Translations under genes and position numbers: made by a program
The notes under the pieces: generated by a model
The model's input: only the letters and a program-made list of their open reading frames with translations
The model's database searches: none
Told to the model about the DNA's origin: nothing
Shown here: positions 62,934 through 64,000 of the stretch, in pieces
Numbering within the stretch: position 1 is the stretch's first letter
How the letters are laid out: every line of letters starts with the position of its first letter
Assembly (NCBI GenBank): GCA_039105265.1
Contig: JAPFFF010000006.1
Span: forward strand, 3,410,001-3,474,000
Direction of reading: 5' to 3'
DNA length: 64,000 nucleotides
Source of the DNA: Tritrichomonas musculus
Lineage: Eukaryota > Parabasalia > Tritrichomonadida > Tritrichomonadidae

Positions 62934-63985
62934 TTAAATGAATTCACCATAAAATTCAATTGAATCAAACATCAAATAATTTTGATCAAGCCAACTTTTG
63001 CCTGTCTGACAAATCCGAATGAATCTAAAATCGTGAGGATTTTCGATTTGAATAGAGAACGTATATGTTTGTCCGCATCCTCCGAGAAATTGGCAATTGT
63101 CTTTGGCATCAATTGTCATCCAGTTGTTGCAATCAGTAGATCCTTCAACTTTCCAAGATTTGAGATGATGACCATTCTCTAAAGAGCAAGATTTAATTGT
63201 ATAATTTGTTGGGGATACCAGATGTTCTTTAAAGTCAAAACAGATCCATGATTTTTCATTATTTTCTGACATAAAATAATTTCTTTGCTCATTTTTGAGA
63301 ACATTTATTGGGAAGTGCTGATGTTTAACTGATGATGCGGTTACACTAATTTCATTATTGCAATTTCCAAATGATTCATTTCGGAAGTAATTAAAAATAC
63401 CTTCAAAATCTTTGTTTTGATAAAAAAGTTTTTTTCTGATTTTAATTGGTCGTATGAAATCGTCATTTTCAACAATTTTAATTCTCTCTGTAATCTTTTT
63501 TTAATGCTTTCCCATATTCCAATATTTAAATCCTCGAATTTAAATATTGATAAAAAATTATTAATGTCGTTTCCGTTGACTTTCAAGAAATCAACATATT
63601 CAAATAAGTAAGAAAATTTCGATTTTCCAGAGTAAATTGCAATTATTATATTCAAAAACTGGCTCTCTGATTCGGTCTGAAGCTCAGGATTTGAAATAAT
63701 TGATTCAATCGTGAAAATTGAAAGATTTGACAGTTTCCTTATTTCATCTGGTTGAATCTGGAACAAATTTTTTGCCAAAAAATTGATTTCTTCCTTATAA
63801 ATTTTGTTGAAATAGCCTTGATGATGTTTTTCATGTAAATGTATGTTATCCAAAACCTCATTAATAGAACTTTCTTTCGATATTATTGGTAGATCATTAC
63901 AATTAATATGTTTTCCTTCTCCTTGAAAACAAATCGAAAGTTTACCAAGTTTGTTTCCAGGATGAAATGGATTTGGATGCTTCAT
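62934..63985 (-). CDS. BACK plus F5/8-type-C domain protein, one frame break
   Basis: Two minus-strand frames form one gene. The upstream frame (63341-63985) has a BACK-like helical region (NFLAKNLFQIQPDEIRKLSN-type helices, NDINNFLSIFKFEDLNIGIW). The downstream frame (62934-63272) is an F5/8-type-C domain with SWICFDFKEHLVSPTNYTIK, LKSWKVEGSTDCNNWMTI, FRFIRICQTGKSWL and a closing FDSIEFYGEF. In the second frame the join reads YQNKDFEGIFNYFRNESFGN without stops. The switch falls at a run of A and T near 63425, so it is either a real one-base frameshift or a homopolymer error. Relatives have an N-terminal BTB domain, which would lie beyond the right edge of the window, so the gene is probably partial. 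An intracellular adaptor or binding role is inferred. Confidence 0.7.
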
Positions 63986-64000
63986 ATTGCGTGCCTTTTC

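Noticed and set aside
62934-63985. Two separate genes (BACK protein and discoidin protein)
   Set aside because: The reading continues without loss in the neighbouring frame at the homopolymer, and the domain order is known in trichomonads, so one gene is more likely.

Overview
The window looks like nuclear DNA of a trichomonad (Parabasalia), most likely a Tritrichomonas-type species. The reasons are the very AT-rich intergenic DNA, single-exon genes with short gaps, DUF3447-type proteins followed by ankyrin units, BspA-like leucine-rich repeat (LRR) proteins, kinases fused to RCC1 or BspA domains, BACK plus F5/8-type-C (discoidin) proteins, and a large Maverick/Polinton. The species is inferred from family content only.

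Layout. 0.8-1.9 kb: an unrecognised 367-aa gene. 2.0-10.3 kb: a nest of DNA transposons whose outermost pair of ends (2045 and 10323) is flanked by the same 8-bp word; inside lie a DUF3447 gene (minus) with its ankyrin array, gene relics and three smaller nested inverted-repeat elements. 10.5-14.3 kb: a DUF3447 5' relic, a broken copine gene, and a second DUF3447 gene (plus) with its array. 15.7-16.1 kb: an SGNH hydrolase relic. 16.6-18.9 kb: an RCC1-kinase fusion with an altered catalytic loop. 19.2 kb: tRNA-Asn. 20-21.5 kb: F5/8C and Sel1 relics. 21.7-23.7 kb: a Polo-like kinase (minus). 25.3-25.7 kb: a kinase relic. 26.1-30.9 kb: a third DUF3447 gene (minus) with its array. 32.8-53.2 kb: a whole-looking 19.5-kb Polinton inside a palindromic TTAA-flanked element, with another TTAA element abutting it. 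53.8-57.0 kb: a kinase-BspA LRR fusion. 57.4-59.1 kb: a short M1 aminopeptidase. 59.3-62.3 kb: an intact and a broken BspA-like gene. 62.6 kb: tRNA-Val. 62.9-64 kb: a BACK/F5/8C gene with one frame break, running to or past the window edge.

The most unusual pattern is shared by all three DUF3447 loci. An uninterrupted head of about 390 codons is followed by seven or eight separate ankyrin units. Each unit is about 28 codons long and is cut off from the next, after the D-I-N motif, by an AT-rich spacer of about 100-750 bp. The coding units stay recognisable while the spacers carry stops and minisatellites of 25 or about 26 bp, yet no GT...AG or trichomonad-type splice signals are visible at the borders.

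The Polinton genes form one functional set: protein-primed DNA polymerase B with an HNH insert, integrase, packaging ATPase, major capsid protein, a candidate penton, a large fibre-like protein, two related small proteins sharing an N-terminal motif, and several unknowns. The host genes look like an ordinary mix of signalling, surface/LRR and housekeeping genes and do not form an operon or pathway.
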